Positions 35,154 through 45,543 of a stretch of DNA of 64,000 bases are shown here, piece after piece. Made by a program: the position numbers and the translations under genes. Position 1 is the first letter of the stretch; the number at the start of each line of letters is the position of its first letter. The notes under the pieces are model-generated. The model worked only from the letters and a program-made list of their open reading frames with translations, was not told the DNA's origin and searched no databases. The DNA comes from Gremmenia infestans (lineage: Eukaryota; Ascomycota; Leotiomycetes; Helotiales; Hamatocanthoscyphaceae), in NCBI GenBank assembly GCA_032629725.1, contig JAFEVB010000008.1:1178001-1242000 (forward strand), written 5' to 3'.

Positions 35154-35650
35154 TTATGCTGGAGGCGTATCGTGTACCACAATGAAAATATACTTTGCAT
35201 CCGGCACAATGACCAATTCATGTTTCTTCGTTCGGAGTCGGAGGAGTTTCACGTCGTCCTGTTCAAGCCCGTCAGCCTGCAACCTACAACTCCGGCCCTG
35301 TCTATCATACCTCTGCGTCGAGATCATGTACAAGCCCGCCGGCTGAGTTCACGAAATTCCATATCATAGCTGCAAACTCTTCCACTCCTTCTTCCTTTAC
35401 AGCGCCATTCTCCGCAGATGTAGAGGCAGTATTTCGACTGTTATCAAGAGAGCGAAAGGACGAGAAGGATCCGCTAGTCTGAAGTACCGTATTGAGAGAT
35501 CGATCAAGCATCATGGTTGCCTTCACGCCCGCCTTTCCAGACAAACGCGCCATGGTATCGGAGACGTTGGACGGAGGCGCATTGCTCTTGATTCCAATTA
35601 GCTAGATATTCTTGATAGCTGTGAGAGTAACCTACAGCCTGGGATTCCAT
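35154..35650 (-). CDS. Roadblock/LC7 domain protein (dynein light chain type)
   Basis: Three exons (35650-35636, 35586-35311, 35276-35154) join to 137 residues. The body matches the Roadblock/LC7 fold: an N-terminal helix (SDTMARLSGKAGVKATMMLD), a strand with RSLNTVLQTSG, a Ser/Asn/Glu-rich insert, a long amphipathic helix (EEFAAMIWNFVNSAGGLVHD), and C-terminal strands (VKLLRLRTKKHELVIVPDAK and YIFIVVHDTPPA). Roadblock proteins form dimers in cytoplasmic dynein or in small-GTPase regulators. Here a dynein light-chain role is likely but inferred. The first exon encodes only five residues (MESQA) and was chosen because its donor and the AAG acceptor restore the frame; a start at the downstream Met would give a slightly shorter protein. 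Confidence 0.85.
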
Positions 35651-35983
35651 TGTCACGAAGGCACAGGTCGGTAAGTTGTGTCTGCGAGAAATTGCCTTAA
35701 AGCCCGTGAACGATCAGTCTCGCAGGATTTGATTATCGTGCCGTGAGACGCGTTACGGTATAAAATCCAGGAGGTGAACCCCGCAATACCTGCCCAGCCC
35801 AGCACAAGAAGGAGTTCAAGGCACCAAGTCAGGTTCTCAGGCCATAACTCGCCTAAACTTCGGGGTATTACATTACTAAGGTAGCGCTGCATAGTCAAGA
35901 GAAAAGATATTTCAGCCCTACTAGCTAGGTCTTCCATCCTGTTGCGCTGCTGTACATCAGCTTGTCTACGAAATCGCGATACA
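35651..35983. promoter_or_regulatory. bidirectional promoter of Roadblock and IPI1 genes
   Basis: Only 333 bp separate the two divergent start codons, so both promoters lie here. No specific motif is claimed. Confidence 0.6.
35653..35937 (-). other. 94-codon upstream ORF ending 2 bp before the Roadblock start codon
   Basis: An ORF from ATG 35937 ends in TGA at 35653-35655, and the Roadblock ATG starts at 35650. It encodes a possible membrane helix (CLELLLVLGWAGIAGFTSWI) flanked by polar segments. It lies entirely inside the gap between the divergent IPI1 and Roadblock starts. It could be a chance frame, a translated uORF, or part of a longer transcript. Confidence 0.3.
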
Positions 35984-37183
35984 ATGGGTTCCAGTGCTCG
36001 CAAGAAAAAAGACAAGCGGAAGGACTTTCAGGTGAGGCTATTTGTGTCCCAGTTTTCGACGCTGAACTAACCTTTCAACAGAAACCAAAATTAAAAGTCG
36101 GCAAGACAAAACCCAAAGCAGATAACTTCACAGATACTAGCTTTAAAGCCAGGTGTAAGTATGGGAAATTTATGCGTTCTTGCGAATAAATGCTCTCTAT
36201 AACTATACTTTCGCATCTATTTTCCCCTTGCCATAAACCGCATCTCACATGATCTCAGAAGCTTACAAACTATAGCAATCGTTGTCAACCAACAGTCTCT
36301 TACAACTGTAGCGCCATCGTCTTCCTCACAATTCGCTCATTACCTCTCACTTGCTTCCTCTTCCAAGTCAGACTCTCAAAGACGAGATGCTCTCTCCTAT
36401 CTCACTACCCAACTTTCATCTCAACCAGTCAACGCCCCAATTCCACTCCCCACAGCTATCCTGCTCCCGAAACTGCTCCCCCTAATCCTGGATGGTTCTT
36501 CTTCGGTAAGGTCACAGCTTCTCAAGTTCTTACGCCTGTTGCCAGCAGCAGATGTTGGTGACCGTGCCGAGCAAGCATTACTCTATACCCGAGCAGGCAT
36601 GACGCACCTCGCGGCCGAGATACGAGTCGACGCCCTCGCTATCTTAGAATGGCTCCTAGAAGTCGCTAAAGAGGACATTGTCATATGTCCCGGTGGATGG
36701 GTCAAGACTCTGAAGAGCTTCATGACAATGATGGGCTGGGCAACGACCAGTGGGACGTCGAAATGGACATCCGCAAGCAAAGCATCCTTTGGGAAAGCGG
36801 GGAAGGCATTTCCGAGGCAGCTTCTTGTCCTGGCGCAGTTCTTAAAAGCAGGATTAGTAGAGTCAGGAGCTGAAACGTCCTTGGGCCTAAGCGTAAGTTC
36901 GTTCCCACTGGTTGATGTGGAGAAGCATATGATTCCGACTAGGTCAAATGCTTTTGCGCATTTGAATTTGTTTGGGTCTTCGAGAGATGAGGAGAGAGAA
37001 ATGTATATTGATAGGGAAGACCGACAGAGGGTTTTTCAAAAAAGATTTCAGGTTGCTGTACAAGTGGGGATGGAGAATGCTAGGAAGGAGGCAGGTGAGG
37101 CTGGAAGAGCTGCTGCTGTTCTAAATAAGGTTCTTGTTGAAGGCATGGCAGATTACAGTGGTGGTGTTGATGATACCCTATAA
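35984..37183 (+). CDS. IPI1: pre-rRNA-processing protein IPI1
   Basis: Three exons (35984-36031, 36082-36154, 36276-37183) join in phase to 342 residues, the typical fungal length. The N-terminus MGSSARKKKDKRKDFQ plus KPKLKVGKTKPKADNFTDTS is the family signature, followed by the helical repeat region with YLSLASSSKSDSQRRDALSY and LPKLLPLILDGSSSVRSQLL. Ipi1 (TEX10 N-terminal domain) works with Rix1 and Ipi3 in the Rix1 complex, which matures the 60S ribosomal subunit and processes ITS2. The second intron (36155-36275) begins with a perfect GTAAGT. The donor that gives FKARSIVVNQQ is preferred over an earlier GT because only it keeps the frame. Confidence 0.95.
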
Positions 37184-38647
37184 AATATCTCAAAGAGGAG
37201 TTGAGGAGTAATAATTTGGTCTAAACATTTATGTCACTCTGTAAGCGGCGTGAAATTCCGGTTCCTAAAATTGACTACTTTGCAACGGCGACATCCCAAA
37301 GCTTATCCTATTAGGCCGTACTGAGTACGTAGGCAATATCGTATATTGCTAGTTCCAACATAAAAATTGCTTTCATGTTAAGACCATTTCCATTTGTTTG
37401 TTGGGGGCCAAAGTAGTGGGGCAGCATCCGCTGACAAATCAAACCCCTCGATCCTGGTGATCGCACCGAGGAGACAACTTTGCATTTCCCCCCCGCCATT
37501 CAACCAACACCACCACGACCAAGAACTTCTCGATGCTAACAACTCATCTTGGCAAATACGACTTGCTTTACGAATAATTATCGTCCAATTCCCTGCTGGT
37601 TCAGATCGCTTTGGACTGCATGCAGCTCTCGGTTTCTCAGGTGAGCATTGACCACATCCTCCACTTTACTCCCAAGTTCGTATCTTTTTTTATATTCAGC
37701 CCCTGGACGCATTTCAAATTTGCAAGTTTCGGATGTCGTCTTTCATTGAGGATGTTCTCCAATATTGCATGAATTTATAACGGAGAAGTCTTCGGTTGCA
37801 TCAAACTACGCCCGCTCCATGATATTTTGTTATAACTTTCCCCCCACTTGGCTAAAGACCCCTGTTTTTACAACTGTTCCTCCTTCGTAAAGATAGCTGG
37901 AAGCAACATCGGGGGGACACGTGGAGGGGGGTTTGTTTGTTTGCATACTATTAGTTCATGCCATTTTCTCCCCTAGAATTTTAAGTGCCGTCTGCTGACG
38001 ATGGTATCTCCTGCTTGCTCGTAAAGTACGTTCTCTATCCTGAATTGACATAATCACGTTCAGAAAATAGTTTGTACAAGATTTGCATCAATGAGGGTCA
38101 CTTTCATGTCTCAAATAGCGCTGCTTTGTCTGCAAAGTTTGCGATTTCTACTTTCGTATTGTACATGTTGAAGCTGATTCATCTGATCATATCTCATTGC
38201 ATGCATTCACTGTTCTCTCCTCCATAACAAGATTTGTGTCTTCATATTTCACTAAGTCCTTGAAATTTCTTTAGAAGTTTATGGATTATTGAGGGTCTCA
38301 AGGCGCGTCTCTTACGAACTGAGTGTGGGACATTCTTGACATTTGTCTATGACATGAAACTAATATAGCATTACTCTTAACCGATTAGCGGGGTGCTTGA
38401 TACTTCTTTCATTCTATTTGACGATGATCTCTGTCTATGCACGCTAAATTAATTTTCAATATAGTATGGTATACTGTACATTCAACTCCTCAATTCTCAA
38501 GTTGTCGTTGTGTCTTTCTGCTTTCAAACCTTGGTACATTGCTACTGGGCTTTAAATTACTACCCACTGTGGCTTTCGGAGAACAAATCACAATCCTAAC
38601 AATTAACAGGTCACCCATTTAAACAGCGTACTTTCCATGCAATAAGG
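37184..38647. other. intergenic, no gene seen
   Basis: This is IPI1 3' flank and the upstream region of the DUF262 gene. It is T-rich and pyrimidine-rich in its second half, as fungal promoters and leaders often are. No repeat or RNA gene was recognised. Confidence 0.55.
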
Positions 38648-41031
38648 ATGACCTCAGAAATCGCTACCAATATGGTTCCTACAAAAAGGGAACCTATTCA
38701 AATAAAGGACGATCCTCATCCAGGACTAGCTACAGTCTCAAGATCTACAGCCACGGCGCTAGTTAAGGTCAAGAAAGAGGAGTCCGATGATGAAAGAGTA
38801 GACACCACGCTACCAGATGCCGGACCAGGCGACATGTTTCAAGACGTTGATGCCCCCGAGGTCGTTGATCTCACCTATGAGGGAATCGCGGAGATCAATG
38901 GAGTCGACCACTTTGTGTGTGAAGGTTCGTCAACATATGCTGGCTTTGCAAATCCACTACTGACAGAGGTGGAAGACTTCAAAATTCCGCAGATTGCTAA
39001 GCCCATGATCGTGACCCGGCCATTGAAGTCACTTTATGGTAAAATTCGTCTGCCATCTCCCATTTTTGAAATGCTAATTGAATATAGATTGTATTGATAG
39101 CGGCCATATTGTACTAGACCCCGATTACCAAAGAGAGGTAGTGTGGGACGAAGGTCGTGCTTCACTCTTGATCACCTCCATCTTGAGTAATATTCACACT
39201 TCCCCACTTTGTGTGCTACTCACTAATGCTTTGACAGTGGGATACTTTATTCCTCCTATCATATTTAATGTCAAGAACCGTATTGTTAACAGAAATGGCC
39301 AGAAGGAGGTCGTTTATACCCGGATATGCGTCGACGGAAAGCAGCGGCTGACTTCTGTTCACAAATTCATGAAAGGTCAAATTGGCTTTTTTGACTCCAA
39401 CTCGCCCCAAAAGAAGTGGTATGTTACAAGCGTTCACTACATTTTACCGAATTAAGACTCACTTAGTTTGTTAGGTACTTCTGCCACCCTGTTGTCAATG
39501 GGCATGAAACCTTCAGCAATCATAACATATTGCCGAGGGCCGTGAAGGAATTCTTTGTCAAGCAAGCCTTCTGCTGCTATGAGTACGACGAACTGACACT
39601 AGAAACCGAGGAAACGATGTTCCAGCTTGTCCAAAGAGGTATCGCACTTACTCCAGCCGAAAAGATGCGAGCTATGTCTACAGAGTGGGCTACGTTTACA
39701 AAACAATATGAAGATGACTACACTCTCATTGTCAACTGTAAGTTCAACAATATAAAATGCTATCCTCTACTGTTTTGCTAAAACTATGAAAAGTGTCAAA
39801 GCAAAATCGTGCCTCTGGATTTCGGTTAATCCTGACAGTCTTCACGATGATCCAAGAGGTCATGTCAGGGAAGCGGAAAAGATCTTCTGCTCCAACTCTT
39901 CAAGCAAGTCCTCAAGCTCTGCTCAAAATGCTTGATGACAAAGCCCCAATTGAAGATGTCCTCAAACTGAAGTTCAAAGCTATCTTCGACCGGTACGAGA
40001 ACTTGGTAAAGCTCTCATCTACCCAGATTACAGCTACTAGGTTCAAGGTCAATAATAACTCGGTCTTTGACCCAGCGCCCGATTTTTTGCGAGCTCCTGG
40101 TGTCGAGCACGTCCGCACATTTTCCCCACTAGAACTGATTGGTACTGCCATTCTTGTTTCGTATCATATGGACACCCGGACAGACCAAGAGCTTCTAGAG
40201 GACGTAAAGGCGATGCGAATTTACCTTCGTCTCAACCATAAGGACCTACGAGTCAATGCACAGTGTTGGGTGACTGTCTGGGAGTTCGTAACGGAAGAGA
40301 TGTCCCGTCGACAAGTGGTCACGAACGGTCATGTCAATGGCCGTCCAGCTCTCCCAAACGGACAGCCTGTTAATGGAGTCTCTACCAGAGATTCGCAGTA
40401 TGCTTCTCCGTACTCAACCCATGTCGCGATCCTCCCGATGGCAGGTAGGCCTATCGTAGGTACGTCTAGTGGAAATGCAGCTTCTCTAGACTTAGTCCCT
40501 GGAGCTGAAGTCGCTTCTGTTCCATCCTCTGCTGCTGATACATCTGCCTCTGGCCCCACGAATGGAAATGCCCCAGCTGGAGAGGTTTCTCCAAGAGCCT
40601 CGAGTCCAGCTCTTCCTAAGGGAGATACTGCTGCTCAAGACAACGATATCCAACAAATTGCTGCTGTGGGCGGCGAAGAAGCAAGTGCCAATGGAGCTCA
40701 GACGAAGGGAGATGCTATAGTGAACCATAAGCGTCGAAAGAGTTCCAACCCTGATACTAAAGATAAGGGTGAGAGAAATACTGTTTCTATTTCTAAAACT
40801 CCCAACAACAGGCCTCGATCCGCTATCAACGAGATCAAAGACGAAGCAAAGACTAAGTCAACCACAATCACGCCACCGAAACGCTCAACTAGAGCATCAA
40901 AACCAAATAATAGTCCCAATGGTACCAAGGCCGTGGAAGAGACCAAGCGAAGCAACACCCCTCTTTCGAAGCGTACCAACTCGTTAAAGACAGCTTCGCT
41001 CCCGTCAAAGAGGCTTAAGCAAGGTGTCTAG
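38648..41031 (+). CDS. DUF262 (GmrSD/ParB-like) domain protein
   Basis: Five exons (38648-39038, 39088-39186, 39238-39418, 39475-39737, 39794-41031) join in phase to 723 residues. Residues about 131-300 form a DUF262 domain: LDPDYQREVVW (140-150), IPPIIFNV, the signature DGKQRLT (196-202; usually DGQQR) and ALTPAEKMRA. In bacteria this domain is part of GmrSD-type and other defence nucleases and is related to ParB/Srx NTP-binding folds. Fungal copies are chromosomal and uncharacterised. The N-terminus carries two SUMO-consensus-like sites (IKDD at 19-22; VKKEESDDE at 41-49). The C-terminal 280 or so residues are disordered with several basic, nuclear-localisation-like clusters (KRRK, PPKRSTR, SKRLK). 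No C-terminal DUF1524 HNH domain is visible, so nuclease activity is not predicted. A nuclear regulatory role is an inference. The 51-nt intron at 39187-39237 has no stop and is a multiple of three. Confidence 0.88.
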
Positions 41032-41340
41032 AATTTTCCGCATTTTTCATCCATTGGCGTTTACAGGAGCATTAGACTAGCGTTCGTTCATCGATGGCGT
41101 TCATGGCATTTTGTACTGTATAGGATATGGTGGACTACATACCCCTCTCTTTTTGCTACATTGCATACGTGTTTCTATGAACGACACTTGAGGTATATCT
41201 GCCTGCTTTTTCCTCGATGTAAGGACTTCGCCGGCTCTTACATTAGATAAGAATAACACACAAAAATGACCCCTCCATACGAAAGGTAGGTAGGAGAACG
41301 ATTCATAAACCCATATATTCATAAGATTTCCATGCCATAT
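41032..41340. other. short convergent intergenic region
   Basis: 3' flanks of two convergent genes. No other feature was seen. Confidence 0.6.
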
Positions 41341-42267
41341 CTAAAGTTCCCATTGCCCCATCGTCTCAACAGCCCACTCTTTCCAGCCCTTCTTCTCGCC
41401 GGGCAGCCTGATATCCTGCCACTCCTTCCTTGTCACATTCCTCCATTCGTCGACGGGAATCCAGCCAATGTACGCCCTATCCCCAAAGCCCCCAATCCAA
41501 TAGATATTTTGCACTACTAAACGCACCCACTCGCTCGAATGGATCGGGTTGCCCGGTAACCACTACAGTAAAGATCTCAGAGTCAGTATTGCCTGGCATG
41601 GTAAATCCCGGGAGTCAGAAATAAATTCAGGAGTAGACGACTCGTAGACATTCAAGAATGAACTAACAACCCCTGAGATGTCCGAAGTAGGAAACATTCC
41701 TCAGAGAAGGGTTCTTACCCATTTGGAATCGGGATGCACATTTGTAAAACACTTCCCTAAGTCATTCGCTTCTACTTCTTTGTCCTCAATCTTTTCAATA
41801 TACCCTAGTAGCGAAAACCGCGGCAGGTTTGCAGCTGAATATGGCACAGCTTCTTTGGAACCGAAAGACCCGATCCGTTTTTTTGGTGGGTAGGGAGGGG
41901 TCCATTGCAGTGACAAAGAGATGTTGGAGCCTGCTGCTACATTTTTGAAGGATGTCGCTATGTTGATGGCGAGAATAGTGGGGTCCCCTGTCGACTCGCA
42001 GTCGGCGAAGTAGTCCATGAGACCGATGGGTATACCGGCAAGGCCTGCGGGGCGGTGTTCGAGGGTGGAGGGGGAGGGAAAGACGGTGGAGAGAGTGCCT
42101 AGAGGTGTGAGGTTTAGGATTCGACGTGCTTGGACTGCTGATTCGTAGGAGGTGGGGATTTTGAAGGTGGTTTCGTCGAATGCCGGATTTGAGAGGACGT
42201 ATTGGGGGGAGGAGGGGAGGAGAGTTGACGCTGTGAAAGGGAGGAGGGAGAGGAGTGGGATTCGCAT
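41341..42267 (-). CDS. secreted CREG-like protein (PNPOx-type fold)
   Basis: Two exons (42267-41719 and 41562-41341) join in phase to 256 residues. A signal peptide is likely (MRIPLLSLLPFTASTLLPSS). The body matches the CREG/pyridoxamine-phosphate-oxidase-like fold: ARRILNLTPLGTLSTVFPSP, the conserved IPIGLMDYFADC, TILAINIATSFKNVAAGSN, and the C-terminal WLPGNPIHSSEWVRL, VVQNIYWIGGFGDRAYIGWI. Members are secreted or vesicular glycoproteins with a flavin-binding-like fold, often without proven enzyme activity. The intron of 156 nt has a GTAAGA donor and a TGTAG acceptor. The start at 42267 is preferred because it begins with a good signal sequence; upstream in-frame ATGs exist but add no motif. 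Confidence 0.85.
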
Positions 42268-42677
42268 CTTGAATAAACTCAAGCGTGGCATGTACAGTTG
42301 AGAGAGATGGAGTTGGACGGCTTGGGGACTATGTACAGGCAAAAACTCTATGTAGACGGAAAGGAGATGAAATGTGAGCCAAGGACTCTTGGATGCGGTT
42401 ATGCGGGGTGGCTGAGATAAGGATATAGGTACTTTGGCACGTGGCACGTGCACTACACTACCTACCTCGGATTTTATAATTGTTATGCCACGTGATGATA
42501 TTTAATGGACAAGTTTGACAAGCACGGTAAAGACTTTACATTATATATTAAAAGTATTTGTGAGAGATAGATACCTTACTTATATAAGAGGGGGTTTGAA
42601 AAAGCATTTAAGTATACACGGTAGCGTATGACCAGGGTCCTATCGCCAGATCACATGTTTTGAATTCTTAGCTCGGA
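42268..42677. other. divergent intergenic region
   Basis: This stretch lies between the CREG-like start and the transcript region of S30. It contains AT-rich blocks near 42530-42560 (TTATATATTAAAAG-like) that could be promoter elements. Confidence 0.45.
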
Positions 42678-42773
42678 ATGGCGGATCTAAGCGAGCACAC
42701 AAACGCCAGTATGAATATGCTTCAAGTCATCGACCGACAACGACTCTTCATCGCCAAACATCTCCAGCAACCT
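42678..42773 (+). other. upstream ORF/exon in the 5' region of RPS30
   Basis: An ATG at 42678 opens 32 codons (MADLSEHTNASMNMLQVIDR, then QRLFIAKHLQQP) that run exactly to a GTGAGT donor at 42774. A CTAAT branch and TTTAG acceptor at 42887 complete a likely 114-nt intron. If spliced, the frame passes the S30 start codon in another phase. It may be a 5' leader exon with an upstream ORF, or an unrelated small gene. I do not recognise the peptide. Confidence 0.35.
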
Positions 42774-42930
42774 GTGAGTTTCCATCTACTCTCTCAGATA
42801 CGATCGCACATCTCAGCTCCGTGCATTCAAGCTCAAAGCCTCACTCCACTACAGTATCGAGCGCTAATCTCTTGTCGCCACATTTAGATCGGTCAGTCAT
42901 CCAACAAGAACAACCCGATAAACCGCAATC

Positions 42931-43320
42931 ATGGGAAAGGTCCACGGATCCCTCGCTCGTGCCGGAAAGGTCAAGTCTCAGACACCAAAGGTACGATAAT
43001 TCCGAATCTGGAGGGAAGGAGGGTGGGAGCTGGCGGCGGTGACTCGGGAAAGACGCGAAGTCCGTCCTTCGTGGCAACGATTCGATGGAAATGGAAGCAT
43101 CAGAACCAATGCAGCGCTGACGGATTATGATTCTAGGTTGAGCCCCAAGAGAAGAAGAAGACCCCCAAGGGTCGCGCGAAGAAGAGAATCACATATACCC
43201 GCCGTTTCGTGAACGTTACTCTGACCGGTGGCAAGCGGAAGGTCAGCATCGACAGCACATAATTTCCAAATCACCAGTATCTAACGTATTTTTTAGATGA
43301 ACCCCAACCCAACCACATAG
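42931..43320 (+). CDS. RPS30: 40S ribosomal protein S30
   Basis: Three exons (42931-42990, 43137-43241, 43297-43320) encode 62 residues that match eukaryotic S30 along the full length: MGKVHGSLARAGKVKSQTPK, then VEPQEKKKTPKGRAKKR, ITYTRRFVNVTLTGGKRK and a final MNPNPTT. S30 is a small basic protein at the mRNA side of the 40S subunit. As in other fungi, there is no fused ubiquitin-like domain upstream (that fusion is an animal feature). The intron positions (146 and 55 nt) have standard borders. Confidence 0.96.
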
Positions 43321-44571
43321 ACAATTACCGAAGGATGGATGATGGGTGTTACGAATCTGGAGGCGTTGCTAGAGAGATGATTTCTTGATCAGACTTGGGG
43401 TTGATGTTCTCGAGGGTGGATCAAATCTACTTCAGGATGGGACCGCTCATCTTTGGGAGGAAAAGACGCATCTCACAGGCGTAATTTGTACATTTTGACG
43501 GAATGCTTTCTTGCTTCTGCTTGATCAATCGAAGCTTCTTCTCCCAAAGTCCTAGAGCAGTACCAGATATGTGCATGTGAGGCTACACGATTGAGCTGGA
43601 TGTGGGTTGCCCGTTATAAGTAAGCGAATTGCTGATATGCACAAAAGGAAGGTGATGTCTTGTCATTTAGGATCCAAAGGAATGCGCTTCACGGCAAGCG
43701 CCATGATAGATCGGCATAGTGTGCTGCTGTTCTAAGTACAAGACACTTCTTCATCTTGATAGGCATCTCGTGGCAAGTTGGTGCGACCTTGAATTCGTCT
43801 CATTGTAGAAATAGTCACCACTTCATCACACAAGTTATGACCCCACGACCTTGGCAAGTCTGCAAGGCAGTAAGGACCCTCCTTGACTACGTATTGTAGT
43901 AATACCAACAAATTACTGCCGAGAACAGCATTCATACTGTAAAATGCCCCAGCTACCCAATAAATCTGTATCACCATGGATCATTTCTTCTTCTCTTTTA
44001 CTATTCTCAAAAGTGTCTCACTTCGATGCTTTGCAGCACTGTATCTATCTGTCTTAGCGAAGAGGCTCACTTTAGCTGACTTCCCTGCATTCCAACCTCA
44101 TCAGCTCTCAAATAATCAAAAGTGCGCATCGCATCAAAAGGAATATTTCCGAACTTTGAGCGCAGTCTTTAAATACATTTAATATTAAAATTATCACGTT
44201 CGAAAACTCGACTTCTGATTGGACCACGGCACGTAATCAGGCTACACAGCTGCCGTTTAAGGTTCAAGTGACCTAGGTTTTCCGATCAGGAAGGCGGGGA
44301 CATTTTACGTCCCTATTAATGTCACACTACCGCATCCTCTGGGCTTCCTTTCGACAATTCGGGGAAATGATCTGTGCAGTAGACCCGCGCATGCGCGCAG
44401 TTACACACATTCGTGATGGCTATTACAACTCGGACCTGCATGTGTGTCTTTAGTAGATATTTGAAGTTGAGGGGTCGCGGGGTTATAAAAAGTGGCTTGT
44501 CTCCCAATACAGAATACAGCAAGGTAAGTAAAGAGACTTCGAAAGTATATAAAATCTAGCACCTTCTCAAG
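43321..44571. other. intergenic, RPS30 3' flank and NLP-like promoter
   Basis: No supported gene. A TATA box lies at 44484-44490 (listed separately). Confidence 0.55.
44484..44490 (+). promoter_or_regulatory. TATA box of the NLP-like gene
   Basis: TATAAAA lies 82 bp before the start codon at 44572, a typical spacing with a short leader. A second TATATAAAA is at 44546-44554, too close to the ATG to be the main one. Confidence 0.55.
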
Positions 44572-45543
44572 ATGATTAGCTCAGTATTCTTCTTTGCTCT
44601 TGGATTGGGCGCCCACCTCGTTGCTGGGAATACTCCCATCGATAACTCGGTCTTCACCAGTGATCCTCTAACTGCCGTGAAAGCTGCTGCACCGTTATGG
44701 CACCTCGACCTCAAAACCTGCTTTCCAAGCGCAGCAGTTCAGTCTGACGGCAGTCAAACCCCGAGCGTCGACAACGATGATTGTATGGTCTTAGACTCGT
44801 TAAATGCCGGTTGTCCAGTCCAGGCGCCGCAGACCGAGCAGGAACAACCCTCTACTTCATTTCCTACCTATTATACCATAAGACAGTGCTCCAATGATTC
44901 TTCATGGCGAGTGGTTTATGATGTGTTCTTCCAGAAGGTGGGACTTCGTCTGAAAGTGAGAGTGCGAGCTGATTTTTAAATAGGATACTGGACACCCGTA
45001 TGACTGGGAATGGGCGGCTGTAAAGTTCGTCCAAAATTCAGATGGCCAATACATCAGGGATGGCATCTGGCTGGAGCAAGATGGAAACCATCCTTATACC
45101 GCATGGTCCAGTATCACGCACACCTTCGACGGGTAAGCTCCCTTGCCCCATTCTCAGAAAGATATTGGAACTAAAATCATGACCTGACAGTGACGACGAT
45201 ATATCCCAATACAACAACCAGAATCGTGACCATCCCAAAACCTTCTTTGGAAAATGGAAACATAGCGTGGCGTTGGTTTTCAACGATGATTATGGAAACG
45301 ACTGTCTGGGCGCCGTCATCAATAAGGCAGACTATCATAGTGATGACTATGCGTTTTATGCTGCGGATAATTTGCTTGTTGATTCCACTGTGCCTGGTAA
45401 GTTCTTTCCGTTCATGTCACTATGAAAATGGTATGTTGACAAGGTATTTTCTAGCAAACTACGCTTATGGAAATGCTGATTCCACGCCTCTGTCTTTTGA
45501 GGATGGTGGGGCTTATGATATTTGTGGAACGAAATTCGCATAG
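44572..45543 (+). CDS. secreted NPP1/NLP-like protein
   Basis: Four exons (44572-44937, 44984-45132, 45191-45396, 45455-45543) join in phase to 269 residues. The first 18 or so residues form a signal peptide. The organisation resembles necrosis- and ethylene-inducing-like proteins (NPP1 domain): Cys residues in the first half, a YDVFFQ strand, then the heptapeptide position at 125-131, which reads GHPYDWE instead of the canonical GHRHDWE. The Asp and Glu that hold the metal in known NLPs are kept; Arg and His are replaced. Known NLPs act outside the cell on plant membranes, but members with altered heptapeptides are often not cytolytic, so activity cannot be assumed. No frameshift or stop was seen. 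The family call rests on the heptapeptide context and the fold pattern and is not certain. Confidence 0.6.
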
